DNA from: Neoaquamicrobium microcysteis
Lineage (GTDB): Bacteria > Pseudomonadota > Alphaproteobacteria > Rhizobiales > Rhizobiaceae
Length of the DNA stretch: 64,000 bases
Assembly: GCF_008180155.1 (NCBI RefSeq)
Contig: NZ_VSZS01000064.1
Span: 186,001-250,000 of the forward strand
Reading direction: 5' to 3'
Under the pieces are notes generated by a model. It was given only the letters and a program-made list of their open reading frames with translations, was not told the DNA's origin and ran no database searches. This document shows, piece after piece, positions 41,212-49,611 of the stretch; position 1 is the stretch's first letter; every line of letters begins with the position of its first letter. The translations under genes and the position numbers were made by a program.

Positions 41212-42630
41212 ATGCAGTTTGCGATCTGGGTGGCGACGCTCGCCGCAGCCGTGATGGGCGCGCCCGACGCAGCCTTCGCTGCGGAAGCCCTGCCGGGCGG
41301 GACCATGTCGCTGCTCTGGGCCGTTCCCTTCGCCGGCATCCTGCTTTCGATCGCCACCGGTCCGCTCTTCTTCCCGCATTTCTGGGAGCATCATTACGGC
41401 AAGATTTCCGCCTTCTGGGCAGCCCTGGTGATCCTGCCGATGATGGCGGGCTTCGGCTTCTCGACGGCGCTGGGCGCGGTGCTGCACACGATCCTGCTCG
41501 AATACATGTCCTTCATCATCCTGCTGTTCGCCCTGTTCACCATCTCGGGCGGCATTCTGGTGTCGGGCAACATCCACGGCACGCCGCTGGTCAATTCCGG
41601 TCTCCTGCTGATCGGCGCGCTGATGGCTTCCGTGGTGGGAACGACGGGCGCGTCGATGATCCTGATCCGCCCGATCATCCGCGCCAACGACAACCGCCGC
41701 CACAACGCGCACGTCATCGTCTTCTTCATCTTCCTGGTTTCCAACATCGGCGGCTCGCTCACCCCGCTGGGCGACCCGCCGCTGTTCCTCGGCTTCCTGC
41801 GCGGCGTCGACTTCTTCTGGACGACGACGCACCTGCTGCCTGAAATGCTGTTCGTGGGCGGCATCGTGCTGGCGCTGTTCTTCGCGCTCGACACGTGGCT
41901 CTACCGCCGCGAGGAGGCGAGGCCGCCGGTAGCCGACCCCACGCCCGATTCGCGTGTGCGCATCCGCGGGCTGGTGAACCTGCCGCTGCTGGTGGGCGTC
42001 ATTGCCGCGATCCTGATGTCGGGCATGTGGAAGCCCGGCATCGACATCACCATTCACGGCGTCCACGTCGAACTGCAGAACCTTTTGCGCGACATCATCA
42101 TCGTCGGGCTGGCGATCGTTTCGCTGGTCGTCTCGCGCAAGGATTACCGCGAGGCCAACGGCTTCAACTGGGAGCCGATCCGCGAGGTGGCCAAGCTGTT
42201 CGCCGGCATCTTCGTCTGCATCATCCCGGTCATCGCCATCCTGCAGGCGGGCCTCGAAGGCGCGTTTGCACCCCTGGTCTCGCTGGTGACGGGCCCGGGC
42301 GGCGCGCCCAACGACCTGGCCTACTTCTGGCTCACCGGCATCCTCTCGTCCTTCCTCGACAATGCGCCGACCTATCTCGTCTTCTTCGAGATGGCGGGCG
42401 GCGACCCGCAGGTGCTGATGACGACGCTGGCCCGGACGCTCACGGCGATATCGGCCGGCGCGGTCTTCATGGGCGCCAACACCTATATCGGCAACGCGCC
42501 CAACTTCATGGTCTACGCCATCGCCCGCAGCCAGGGCATCGCGATGCCCTCGTTCTTCGGCTACATGCTGTGGTCGGGCGCGGTGCTGATCCCGGTCTTC
42601 CTGCTGACAGGGTTCATCTTCTTCACCTGA
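41212..42630 (+). CDS. Sodium:proton antiporter, NhaD/ArsB-like
   Basis: 472-aa ion transporter of the IT superfamily with 11-13 membrane segments. Diagnostic blocks are FPHFWEHHYGKISAFWA, GTTGASMILIRPIIRAND, VSNIGGSLTPLGDPPLFLGF and SSFLDNAPTYLVFFE, the paired re-entrant loops of NhaD/citrate-transporter-like proteins. A signal-like first segment covers residues 1-24. It probably exports Na+ in exchange for H+. It converges on the ABC-2 permease, 4 bp apart. Confidence 0.87.
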   Translation: MQFAIWVATLAAAVMGAPDAAFAAEALPGGTMSLLWAVPFAGILLSIATGPLFFPHFWEHHYGKISAFWAALVILPMMAGFGFSTALGAVLHTILLEYMSFIILLFALFTISGGILVSGNIHGTPLVNSGLLLIGALMASVVGTTGASMILIRPIIRANDNRRHNAHVIVFFIFLVSNIGGSLTPLGDPPLFLGFLRGVDFFWTTTHLLPEMLFVGGIVLALFFALDTWLYRREEARPPVADPTPDSRVRIRGLVNLPLLVGVIAAILMSGMWKPGIDITIHGVHVELQNLLRDIIIVGLAIVSLVVSRKDYREANGFNWEPIREVAKLFAGIFVCIIPVIAILQAGLEGAFAPLVSLVTGPGGAPNDLAYFWLTGILSSFLDNAPTYLVFFEMAGGDPQVLMTTLARTLTAISAGAVFMGANTYIGNAPNFMVYAIARSQGIAMPSFFGYMLWSGAVLIPVFLLTGFIFFT

Positions 42631-42634
42631 GGGC

Positions 42635-43771
42635 TCAATCCAGCGTGCGGCGGAAGCGAGCCAGCGCCACGCCGCCATAGGCGAGGACGAACAGGCACAG
42701 CACGACGATTTCCGTCGTCACCTCGTGCGTGTTCGCGCCTTTCAGCATGACCGCCCGGATCACGCGCAGGAAATGGGTGAGCGGGAAGAACTCGCCGATC
42801 CACTGCGCCCACAGCGGCATGCCGCGAAACGGGAACATGAAGCCCGACAGCATGATCGACGGCAGGAAGAAGAAGAAGGTTAGCTGAAGCGCCTGCATCT
42901 GCGTGCGCGCGATTGTCGAGATGAAATAGCCCAGCAGCACCAGCGCCAGCACGAAGATGAGCACGGCCGCGAGAAGCAGCGCGATGCTGCCCACGAACGG
43001 CACGTCGAACAAGAGCTTTGCCGCCGACAGCACGACGATCACCTGCACCGACCCGACGGCGAGATAGGGCAGCACCTTTCCCAGCATGATCTCGAACGGG
43101 CTGGCGGGCATGGCCAGCAGGTTCTCCATCGTCCCACGCTCGATCTCGCGGGTCAGTGCGATGGAGGTCATCATCACCATCGTCATCTGCAGGATGACGC
43201 CGAGCAGGCCCGGCACGATGTTGTACTGGGAAACGCCTTCCGGGTTGTAGCGGCGGTGGACGACCACCTCGAGCCGGCTGGATGCGTCCTGCGCGGCGGC
43301 GGCCTGCATTCCGCGCTCGCGCAGCAGTGCCTGGTTTGCGACCGTGCCGAGCGTCGAGATCGCGCCGCTGGCCACCGACGGGTCGGTCGCATCGGCCTCG
43401 ATGAGGATTTGCGGGCTGTCGCCCCTGTCGACCCGGCGCGCGAAGTCTGAAGGGATCGTCACCACGAACACCACCTGCCCCGACGCGATCAGCGCCTCGG
43501 CCTCGGCCGCGCTGGCGGTCACGTGGTCGAAGCGGTAGTAGCCCGTCGTCTCCAGCGCCGACACCATGGCGCGGGTATAGTGATCCTGGCTGACGGCCAC
43601 GAGTGCTGCGGGAAGCTGCTTCGGGTCCGAATTGATCGCGTATCCGAACAGCAGAAGCTGCGCCAGCGGTACGCCGAGCATCATGGTGAAGGTGATGCGG
43701 TCTCGCCGCATCTGGATGAACTCCTTGATGAGGAGCGCTGCGAGGCGCGCGAGGGAGAAGGCGGCGTTCAT
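42635..43771 (-). CDS. ABC-2 type transporter permease
   Basis: 378-aa permease of the YhhJ/YbhS type: one N-terminal membrane segment, a large periplasmic domain (about residues 55-175), then five segments including the ABC-2 signature region TREIERGTMENLLAMPASPFEIMLGK. It probably pairs with the ATPase just upstream to drive efflux through the HlyD adaptor. Its ATG overlaps the ATPase stop (ATGA). Only one permease gene is present, so it would act as a homodimer. Confidence 0.9.
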   Translation of the reverse strand: MNAAFSLARLAALLIKEFIQMRRDRITFTMMLGVPLAQLLLFGYAINSDPKQLPAALVAVSQDHYTRAMVSALETTGYYRFDHVTASAAEAEALIASGQVVFVVTIPSDFARRVDRGDSPQILIEADATDPSVASGAISTLGTVANQALLRERGMQAAAAQDASSRLEVVVHRRYNPEGVSQYNIVPGLLGVILQMTMVMMTSIALTREIERGTMENLLAMPASPFEIMLGKVLPYLAVGSVQVIVVLSAAKLLFDVPFVGSIALLLAAVLIFVLALVLLGYFISTIARTQMQALQLTFFFFLPSIMLSGFMFPFRGMPLWAQWIGEFFPLTHFLRVIRAVMLKGANTHEVTTEIVVLCLFVLAYGGVALARFRRTLD

Positions 43772-44688
43772 TGCATGTTGTCCCGCGCGCCGCTCATGAA
43801 CTGGATGAACACGTCTTCCAGGCTCGTCTCGCCGCGCTCGAAGGACACGCCTTTCCGCCCGCCGGTGTATTCTGCCAGAGATTTTTCAAGCAGCGCTGCA
43901 TCGCTGCCGACGACATGCAGCGTGGTGCCGAAGGGCGCGGCCTGCTCGACGCCCGGTAGCGCGGAAATCTGTTCGGCCAGCTTGTGGAGATCCTCTCCCC
44001 GTACGACGAAGGTCGTCAGGCCCGCGTCGCTCACCACCTCGTCCACCGTTCCCGTCGCCAGCATCTTTCCATAGGCGATGTAGCTGATGCGGTGGCAGCG
44101 CTCGGCCTCGTCCATGTAGTGGGTCGAGACCAGGACCGTGAGCCCGTTTGCGGCCAGCCGGTGGATTTCGTCCCAGAAGTCGCGGCGCGCCTTGGGATCG
44201 ACGCCGGCTGTCGGCTCGTCCAGCAGCAGCAGCTTCGGCCGATGCATGATGCAGGCGGCAAGGGCGAGGCGCTGCTTCCACCCGCCGGAGAGCGTGCCTG
44301 CCAGCTGGTCGCGGCGCGAGCCGAGGCCCAGTTCGTCGAGCGTGCGGTCGACATGCTCGCCGACCGGGTCGAGCTGGTAGAGCCGGGCGACGAAAGCGAG
44401 GTTTTCGGCGATCGTCAGATCCTCGTAGAACGAGAATTTCTGCGTCATGTAGCCGACCTCGCGCTTGATCTTGAGCGCGTTGGTTCTCAGGTCGAAGCCC
44501 AGCACGCGGCCTTCGCCTTCATCCGGCGTCAGCAGGCCGCACATCAGGCGGATGGTGGTTGTCTTGCCGGAGCCGTTGGGCCCGAGGAAGCCGACTATCT
44601 CGCCCTCGCCGACGGTCATCGAAACATGGTCCACGACCGTCTTGTCGCCGAAGCGCTTGACCAGCCCGCTGACCTCGATGGCGTTCAT
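43768..44688 (-). CDS. ABC transporter ATP-binding protein
   Basis: 306-aa cytosolic ATPase of the YbhF/CcmA type. Walker A is FLGPNGSGKTTTIRLM, Q-loop MTQKFSFYEDLT, signature LSGGWKQRLALA, Walker B LLLLDEPTAGVD and H-loop VSTHYMDEAERC. The C-terminal extension (about residues 225-306) is typical of the drug/sodium-efflux branch. It overlaps the HlyD gene before it and the permease after it, each by four bases. Confidence 0.92.
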   Translation of the reverse strand: MNAIEVSGLVKRFGDKTVVDHVSMTVGEGEIVGFLGPNGSGKTTTIRLMCGLLTPDEGEGRVLGFDLRTNALKIKREVGYMTQKFSFYEDLTIAENLAFVARLYQLDPVGEHVDRTLDELGLGSRRDQLAGTLSGGWKQRLALAACIMHRPKLLLLDEPTAGVDPKARRDFWDEIHRLAANGLTVLVSTHYMDEAERCHRISYIAYGKMLATGTVDEVVSDAGLTTFVVRGEDLHKLAEQISALPGVEQAAPFGTTLHVVGSDAALLEKSLAEYTGGRKGVSFERGETSLEDVFIQFMSGARDNMQ

Positions 44689-45629
44689 GGTGCGAGATCC
44701 ACGTCGACGATCTGGCCGGGCTTCAGGGCGCTCGCGTCGCCTTCGGCCCGCGCCTCGACCAGATGCACCAGCTTCTGCCGCGTATCCAGCGAGTAGATGA
44801 CCGGCGGCGTGAATTCGGGCTCCGGCGAAACGTAGCTGACGCGCGCAGTCAGCCCGTCCGCACAGCCGTCGCAGCGCACGGCAAGCAGGCTTCCCATCTC
44901 GATCGAGGAGAAGCGCGGCTCCGGCACGTAGAGCTTGAGCTTCACGCCGCCGTCGGGCAGCAGCGACAGAACGGGTGCGGCCGGCCCGGCGGTATCCCCC
45001 TGTATGCGGATGACGTCGTCCACCCGTCCGGCGACAGGGGCGACGAGTGTGCGCTTGTCCAGCCTCCACCGCGCCTGCTCCAGCAGTGCGTCTGCTCTTT
45101 TCGTCGCGCCTTCGGCGGCGCGGATCGCTCCCTCGCGCGCTGGCAGGCGCGCCACCTCCAGGTTGGCTTCCGCCTCGCCAACGGAGGCGGTGGCCAGTTC
45201 CAGCGCGGTTTCGTCGCGGTCGAGATCGGCCTGCGTGGAGATGCCGCGCCGCCGCAGGTCGCCCGTGCGCTCCACCACGCGCCTGGCCTCGGCCTCCTGC
45301 GCGTTGGCTGAACGCAGCGCAGCCTCGATCACCGCCATCTCCTGCGGGCGCTTGCCGAGCTTCAGGTCTGCGAGTTGTGCCCGCGCCTGTGCCAGGGCCG
45401 CCTCTGCTTCCGCCACCGCGAGGCTGGCGTCGTCTGTTTCCAGCCTCGCCAGAACCTGCCCGGCCTCGACCCGGTCGCCGCGGCGGACGTCCAGCGCCAG
45501 AATCTGCGCGGTTTCGATCGGGGCCAGCATCACGTACTCGCCTTCCACATACCCCACGGCCAGCGTTGCCGGCTGTGCGCAGGCGGCAAAAAGCCAGCTG
45601 GCGAAAGGGATGGCGCAGAGATAGCTCAT
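44685..45629 (-). CDS. HlyD family periplasmic adaptor (membrane fusion protein)
   Basis: 314-aa efflux adaptor like YbhG. Signal or anchor at residues 1-25; its hydrophobic end includes a Cys at about residue 17 (FAACAQP), a possible lipobox. A biotinyl-lipoyl half (ILALDVRRGDRVEAGQVLARLE), a long coiled-coil hairpin (about residues 65-165) and a returning barrel (VAPVAGRVDDVIRIQGD) follow. The ATG touches the tetR stop (TGATG) with GGAGG upstream. It would link the ABC permease to an outer membrane channel encoded elsewhere. Confidence 0.9.
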   Translation of the reverse strand: MSYLCAIPFASWLFAACAQPATLAVGYVEGEYVMLAPIETAQILALDVRRGDRVEAGQVLARLETDDASLAVAEAEAALAQARAQLADLKLGKRPQEMAVIEAALRSANAQEAEARRVVERTGDLRRRGISTQADLDRDETALELATASVGEAEANLEVARLPAREGAIRAAEGATKRADALLEQARWRLDKRTLVAPVAGRVDDVIRIQGDTAGPAAPVLSLLPDGGVKLKLYVPEPRFSSIEMGSLLAVRCDGCADGLTARVSYVSPEPEFTPPVIYSLDTRQKLVHLVEARAEGDASALKPGQIVDVDLAP

Positions 45630-46297
45630 CACGGCCTCCGGCGTGCCGCTATTGCGGCCTTGACGTTGATGATGATGGCGTTGGCGATCTTGCGGGCCTC
45701 GTCCGGTCCCACCTGCTCCCACGCCATCCGCCGCACCACCGCTTCGCGCCCGATCCGGAAATAGACGAGCTGGCCGATCATCGAGAACACGGCGATCTTG
45801 ACGTCCTCGCTGTCCGGCCCCTCGCCGGTTGCCGTCGCCCAAATGCGGCATAGCAGCCCGTGCATCGGCTCGAACACGCCGCGATAGATGATGTCGAGTG
45901 CCGTCGTCGGGTGCTGCAATTCGGACAGGATGAAGCGCACGAAGACGGCCGCTTCCGGGCTGGCGAGCAGGAAACCGCTCATGCGATGGATGACAGCGAC
46001 GAGTTGCGCCTCCGCAGCGTCGGCATCCGGCGCAGGGGGCGTCGCCTCGATGACGGGGGCCGCGAAACCGCGCATCGTCGCGACGATGTGCTGGGCACAG
46101 GCGTCGCGCAGCGCTTCCTTGCCGCCGAAATGATAGGCGATCGACCCGATATTCGCGTTTGCCTCGGCAGCGATCTCGCGGGTGGACGTTGCCGCATAGC
46201 CTCTTTCGCCGAACAGCTTGAGGCCCGCTTCGATAAGGGCTGCACGCGTAGTGTCGGCTGAGCGCGAAGCAGTGGATGTGTCGGTTCGTATTTTCAT
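45629..46297 (-). CDS. TetR family regulator (CecR-like)
   Basis: 222-aa repressor. The N-terminal helix-turn-helix is TREIAAEANANIGSIAYHFGGKEALRDA (about residues 40-67); the C-terminal ligand domain has the CecR-type block VFVRFILSELQHPTTALDIIY. It heads the regulator-HlyD-ATPase-permease operon, the same order as E. coli cecR-ybhG-ybhF-ybhS. A perfect 22-bp palindrome nine bases upstream of its start is the obvious binding site, implying autoregulation of the whole operon. Confidence 0.9.
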   Translation of the reverse strand: MKIRTDTSTASRSADTTRAALIEAGLKLFGERGYAATSTREIAAEANANIGSIAYHFGGKEALRDACAQHIVATMRGFAAPVIEATPPAPDADAAEAQLVAVIHRMSGFLLASPEAAVFVRFILSELQHPTTALDIIYRGVFEPMHGLLCRIWATATGEGPDSEDVKIAVFSMIGQLVYFRIGREAVVRRMAWEQVGPDEARKIANAIIINVKAAIAARRRP

Positions 46298-46305
46298 GAT
46301 ATCAA

Positions 46306-46327
46306 TTTAATCAATCGATTGATTAAA
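46306..46327. promoter_or_regulatory. Perfect 22-bp palindrome, candidate TetR operator
   Basis: Half-site TTTAATCAATC followed directly by its exact complement GATTGATTAAA. It is AT-rich in a GC-rich region, lies 9-30 bases upstream of tetR and is the only site of this kind in the gap with zur. Size and position fit a TetR dimer site. Confidence 0.75.
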
Positions 46328-46387
46328 GTCAAGTCGCGCCAACACGACCGGGTGGCTGCCGGCTCGATGGATTGGAACGAGGATGTC

Positions 46388-46789
46388 TCAGGCCGCGAGG
46401 CAGCTCGCGCAGTGGCCGCGTATTTCGACGGTCGTCTTCTCGGCCTTGAAGCCGTTCTGCGACGACCATGCGCCGAGCCGCTCGCGCACCACCTCGTCGG
46501 AAAACTCGTCCACCTGCCCGCAATCCTCGCAAATGGCAAACGCGATGAGCCCGTGGGCGTGGCAATGCGGATGCGCGCAGGCGACGAAGGCGTTGAGCGA
46601 TTCCAGCCGGTGCACGAGCCCGAACCCGAGCAGCTTCTCCAGCGCGCGATAGACCTGGAGCGGCGCGCGGAAGCCGTCGGCTCTTAGCCGGTCGAGGATG
46701 GTGTAGGCCGAAAGCGGCCCGTCGGCCTTGGCCAGCGTGTCCAGCACCAGCGTCTGGTTTCGGGTGAGTTCCTGATGTGTCGCGCTCAT
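46388..46789 (-). CDS. zur: Zinc uptake regulator Zur (Fur family)
   Basis: 133-aa metal-dependent repressor. The winged helix is SAYTILDRLRADGFRAPLQVYRALEKLL; metal sites include HPHCHAHG, CEDCGQ and the C-terminal CASC, giving a structural zinc held by two CxxC pairs. The ATG overlaps the znuB stop (ATGA), so zur is cotranscribed with znuC and znuB. It would repress the znu genes when zinc is plentiful. Confidence 0.92.
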   Translation of the reverse strand: MSATHQELTRNQTLVLDTLAKADGPLSAYTILDRLRADGFRAPLQVYRALEKLLGFGLVHRLESLNAFVACAHPHCHAHGLIAFAICEDCGQVDEFSDEVVRERLGAWSSQNGFKAEKTTVEIRGHCASCLAA

Positions 46790-47613
46790 GGCATCCGGTT
46801 TCCGTCCGCGGCCGACCCGCGTCTCGAGAATGCAGAGTAGGGGAGCAGGCTCACCAGGAAAAGGGCGAGCGCTGCGACCACGATGGAAGGCCCCGACGGC
46901 GTGTCGAATTCGAGCGAGCCGAACAGGCCGCCCGCAACCGCCACCGCGCCGATGCCCGATGCCATCAGCGCCATCTGCTCGGGCGTGGCGGCAAAGCGCC
47001 TTGCCGTGGCGGCGGGGATGATCATCAGCGCGGTAATCAGCAGGATGCCGACGATCTTCATCGCGATGGCGATGACCAGCGCCATCAGCAGCATGAAGAC
47101 CACGCGGGAGCGCTCCGGCGCCATGCCTTCGGCGCGCGCCAGTTCCTCGTTGACGGTCGCGGCCAGAAGCGGCCGCCACAGCCAAGCGATGACCGCCAGA
47201 ACCACCGCCCCGCCGCCGTAGATTAGCGCGATGTCGAGACGCGACACGGCGAGGATGTCGCCGAACAGGAAGCCCATCAGGTCGATGCGAACCCATGTCA
47301 TGAAGGCGACCATCACGAGGCCGAGCGCCAGCGTGGCATGTGACAGGATGCCGAGCAGCGCGTCGGTGGAAAGCGCGCCGCGACGCTGAAGCACGAGAAG
47401 GGCCCCCGAAACCATGGCTGCGGCGATGAACACGCCGACGGTCAGGTTGATCTCGAACAGGAAGGCGAGCGCGACCCCCAGAAGTGCCGAATGCGCCATC
47501 GTGTCGCCGAAATAGGCCATGCGCCGCCACACGATGAAGCAGCCGAGCGGGCCGGTCGTCACCGCCAGCCCGATGCCGGCGATCAGCGCGCGCGTGAAGA
47601 AATCATCGAGCAT
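46786..47613 (-). CDS. znuB: Zinc ABC transporter permease ZnuB
   Basis: 275-aa ABC-3 type permease with eight or nine membrane segments (MLDDFFTRALIAGIGLAVTTG, ARRMAYFGDTMAHSALLG-like WRRMAYFGDTMAHSALLG, MIIPAATARRFAATPEQM). It forms the Zn2+ channel in the inner membrane with ZnuC and ZnuA. The start chosen lies 11 bases inside the end of znuC, preceded by GGGGGCGG. It overlaps zur at its end. Confidence 0.93.
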   Translation of the reverse strand: MLDDFFTRALIAGIGLAVTTGPLGCFIVWRRMAYFGDTMAHSALLGVALAFLFEINLTVGVFIAAAMVSGALLVLQRRGALSTDALLGILSHATLALGLVMVAFMTWVRIDLMGFLFGDILAVSRLDIALIYGGGAVVLAVIAWLWRPLLAATVNEELARAEGMAPERSRVVFMLLMALVIAIAMKIVGILLITALMIIPAATARRFAATPEQMALMASGIGAVAVAGGLFGSLEFDTPSGPSIVVAALALFLVSLLPYSAFSRRGSAADGNRMP

Positions 47614-48493
47614 GGCCGCCCCCCTCATGGTCATGCCCATGCCCATGCCCGTGCCCATGATCGTGCGTATGGTCGCCGTGGTGCCCGTCGCCCGCGTGGC
47701 AATGCTCGGTCACGGTGCCGTCGGCATGCAGCACGCGGCCGTCCGGCAGGTGCGTGTGGTCGTGATCGTGGCGGTAGACGGCCAGCGTGCCCGCCGCGCG
47801 CGCGCCGAAAAGCTGATGGTACTCCGGGCTTGCGGCCACCGATTGCGGCGTGCCGCGGCAGCAGACATGCCCGTTCAGGCAGATGACCGTGTCTGTACTG
47901 GCCATCACGACGTGCAGATCGTGCGAGATCAGCAGAATGCCGCAGCCGGTCTCGTCGCGGATCCTGCCGATGAGATCGTAGAGCGCGACCTCGCCTGCGA
48001 AATCGACGCCCTGCACCGGCTCGTCCAGCACCAGCAGGTCGGGCTTGCGCAGGATGGCGCGGGCCAGAAGCGCGCGCTGGAACTCGCCGCCCGAAAGCGC
48101 CTGCACCTCCGCGCCCGCCAGATGCGAGATGCCGACGGAAGCCAGAGCCTCGGCAATTTCGGAAGCGTTATGCGCGGCCGTCAGGCTCATCAGCCTCGCC
48201 ACGGTCAGCGGCAGCGTCCAGTCGATCGAAAGCTTCTGCGGCACGTAGCCGACGCGCAGACCCGGCAGGCGCCAGACACTGCCCTCGTCGGGCTTGAGGA
48301 CGCCGATCGCCGACCGTGCAGTGGTGCTCTTGCCCGAGCCGTTGGGACCGATCAGCGTGACGATCTCGCCGCGCGCGATGTCGAACTCCACATTGCGCAC
48401 CAGCCAGCGCCCGCCCCGGTACACGCCGGCGCCCTTCAGGCTGACGAGGGTCTCGCGCGGGCCGCGCAGGGCGGGATCGGATTTTTTCAGCAT
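47603..48493 (-). CDS. znuC: Zinc ABC transporter ATP-binding protein ZnuC
   Basis: 296-aa ATPase. Walker A is LIGPNGSGKSTTARS, signature ALSGGEFQRALLARA, Walker B LLVLDEPVQGVD and H-loop LLISHDLHVVM. The C-terminal tail of about 55 residues is very rich in His and Asp (for example HGDHTHDHGHGHGHGHDHE), a likely zinc-binding or sensing arm that also occurs in other rhizobial ZnuC proteins. It is first in the leftward znuC-znuB-zur operon. Confidence 0.94.
   Translation of the reverse strand: MLKKSDPALRGPRETLVSLKGAGVYRGGRWLVRNVEFDIARGEIVTLIGPNGSGKSTTARSAIGVLKPDEGSVWRLPGLRVGYVPQKLSIDWTLPLTVARLMSLTAAHNASEIAEALASVGISHLAGAEVQALSGGEFQRALLARAILRKPDLLVLDEPVQGVDFAGEVALYDLIGRIRDETGCGILLISHDLHVVMASTDTVICLNGHVCCRGTPQSVAASPEYHQLFGARAAGTLAVYRHDHDHTHLPDGRVLHADGTVTEHCHAGDGHHGDHTHDHGHGHGHGHDHEGGGHAR
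47632..47661. repeat. Hexamer tandem repeat encoding the ZnuC His-Gly tail
   Basis: Five consecutive 6-bp units, three of them CATGCC and two variants (CGTGCC, CATGAT), encode the alternating Gly-His stretch of the ZnuC tail. Such a repeat could change copy number by slippage without breaking the frame. Confidence 0.7.
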
Positions 48494-48546
48494 CGTGTCC
48501 GTTCGGGGTTGCCACCGGCATATGGCACACGTTATAGCGCTGCGCA

Positions 48547-48563
48547 ATGTAATATCATTACAT
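48547..48563. promoter_or_regulatory. Candidate Zur box between znuC and znuA
   Basis: ATGTAAT and ATTACAT arms flank a three-base centre in the 101-bp divergent gap. It resembles alphaproteobacterial Zur sites (GTAATgttATTAC type) and is placed to repress both znuA and znuC-znuB-zur. Confidence 0.65.
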
Positions 48564-48594
48564 CCGTTTCTGACACATGAGGAGAGACCGCGCC

Positions 48595-49608
48595 ATGACC
48601 CTGAAAAAGCTCCGCACCATCACGCTTGCCTCTGCCTCGCTCGCGGTCCTCGGCACCGGCCATGCCATCGCGATGGACGGCGTGGTGGCCTCGATCAAGC
48701 CGATACATTCGCTCGTCTCTGCGGTCATGGAAGGGGTGGGCGAGCCCGAGCTGATCGTGCGCAGCACCGGATCGGAGCACGCCTATACGCTGCGGCCATC
48801 CGATGCCAACGCCCTGCAGAACGCGAAGATCGTCTTCTGGGTCGGCCACGAGATGGAAACCTTTCTGGAAGGCCCGATAGAGACGCTGGCCGGCGGCGCG
48901 ACGGTCGTCGCGCTGGAAGATGCCGAAGGGTTGGAAAAGCTGAAGTTCCGCGAAGGCGGCCCGTTCGAGGCGCATGCGCATGGCGAAGACGATCACGGCC
49001 ATGCCCATGAGGGCCACGATCATGAGGGCCACGATCACGCGCATGACGACCATGGGCACGATGAACACCATAGCCACGCGCATGGCGAATACGACCTGCA
49101 TTTCTGGCTCGACCCGCTCAATGCCAAGCTGCTTCTGGCGCAGATCGAGAAGACGCTTAGCGAAGCCGATCCCGACAATGCAGAGCGCTACAGGGCCAAT
49201 GTCGAAACCTATTCCGCAAGGCTGGACGAGCTGGTCTCCGAGGTCGAGGCTCAGCTCGCTCCTGTGAAGGACAAGCCCTTCGTCGTCTTCCACGACGCCT
49301 ATCAGTATTTCGAGCAGCGCTTCGGCGTGAACGTCGTCGGCTCGATCACCGTCAATCCCGAGATCATGCCCGGCGCGCAGCGTGTGGCCGAGATCAAGGC
49401 GCGGATTGCCGAGCTTCGTGCTGCCTGCATCTTCGCCGAGCCGCAGTTCGAGCCGCGTCTGGTGTCCGTCGTGGCCGAGGGGACGGACACGAAATCCGGT
49501 GTGCTCGACCCGCTGGGCGCGGACCTCGACGACGGCCCGGAGCTCTATTTCGAGCTCATCCGCAACATGGGCACTTCCATGGCGGCCTGCCTTTCGCAGG
49601 CCGGCTGA
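48595..49608 (+). CDS. znuA: Zinc ABC transporter substrate-binding protein ZnuA
   Basis: 337-aa periplasmic zinc receptor. A signal peptide ends near GHAIAMDG (about residue 26). Zinc ligands include His in SIKPIHSLV, SEHAYTLRP, the HFWLDP block and a late Asp (VLDPLGADLD). A mobile His/Asp-rich loop (about residues 124-168, AHGEDDHGHAHEGHDHEG) is the usual zinc-capturing insert. GGAGAG lies eight bases before the ATG. It is divergent from znuC and shares its Zur box. Confidence 0.95.
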   Translation: MTLKKLRTITLASASLAVLGTGHAIAMDGVVASIKPIHSLVSAVMEGVGEPELIVRSTGSEHAYTLRPSDANALQNAKIVFWVGHEMETFLEGPIETLAGGATVVALEDAEGLEKLKFREGGPFEAHAHGEDDHGHAHEGHDHEGHDHAHDDHGHDEHHSHAHGEYDLHFWLDPLNAKLLLAQIEKTLSEADPDNAERYRANVETYSARLDELVSEVEAQLAPVKDKPFVVFHDAYQYFEQRFGVNVVGSITVNPEIMPGAQRVAEIKARIAELRAACIFAEPQFEPRLVSVVAEGTDTKSGVLDPLGADLDDGPELYFELIRNMGTSMAACLSQAG

Positions 49609-49611
49609 CGC

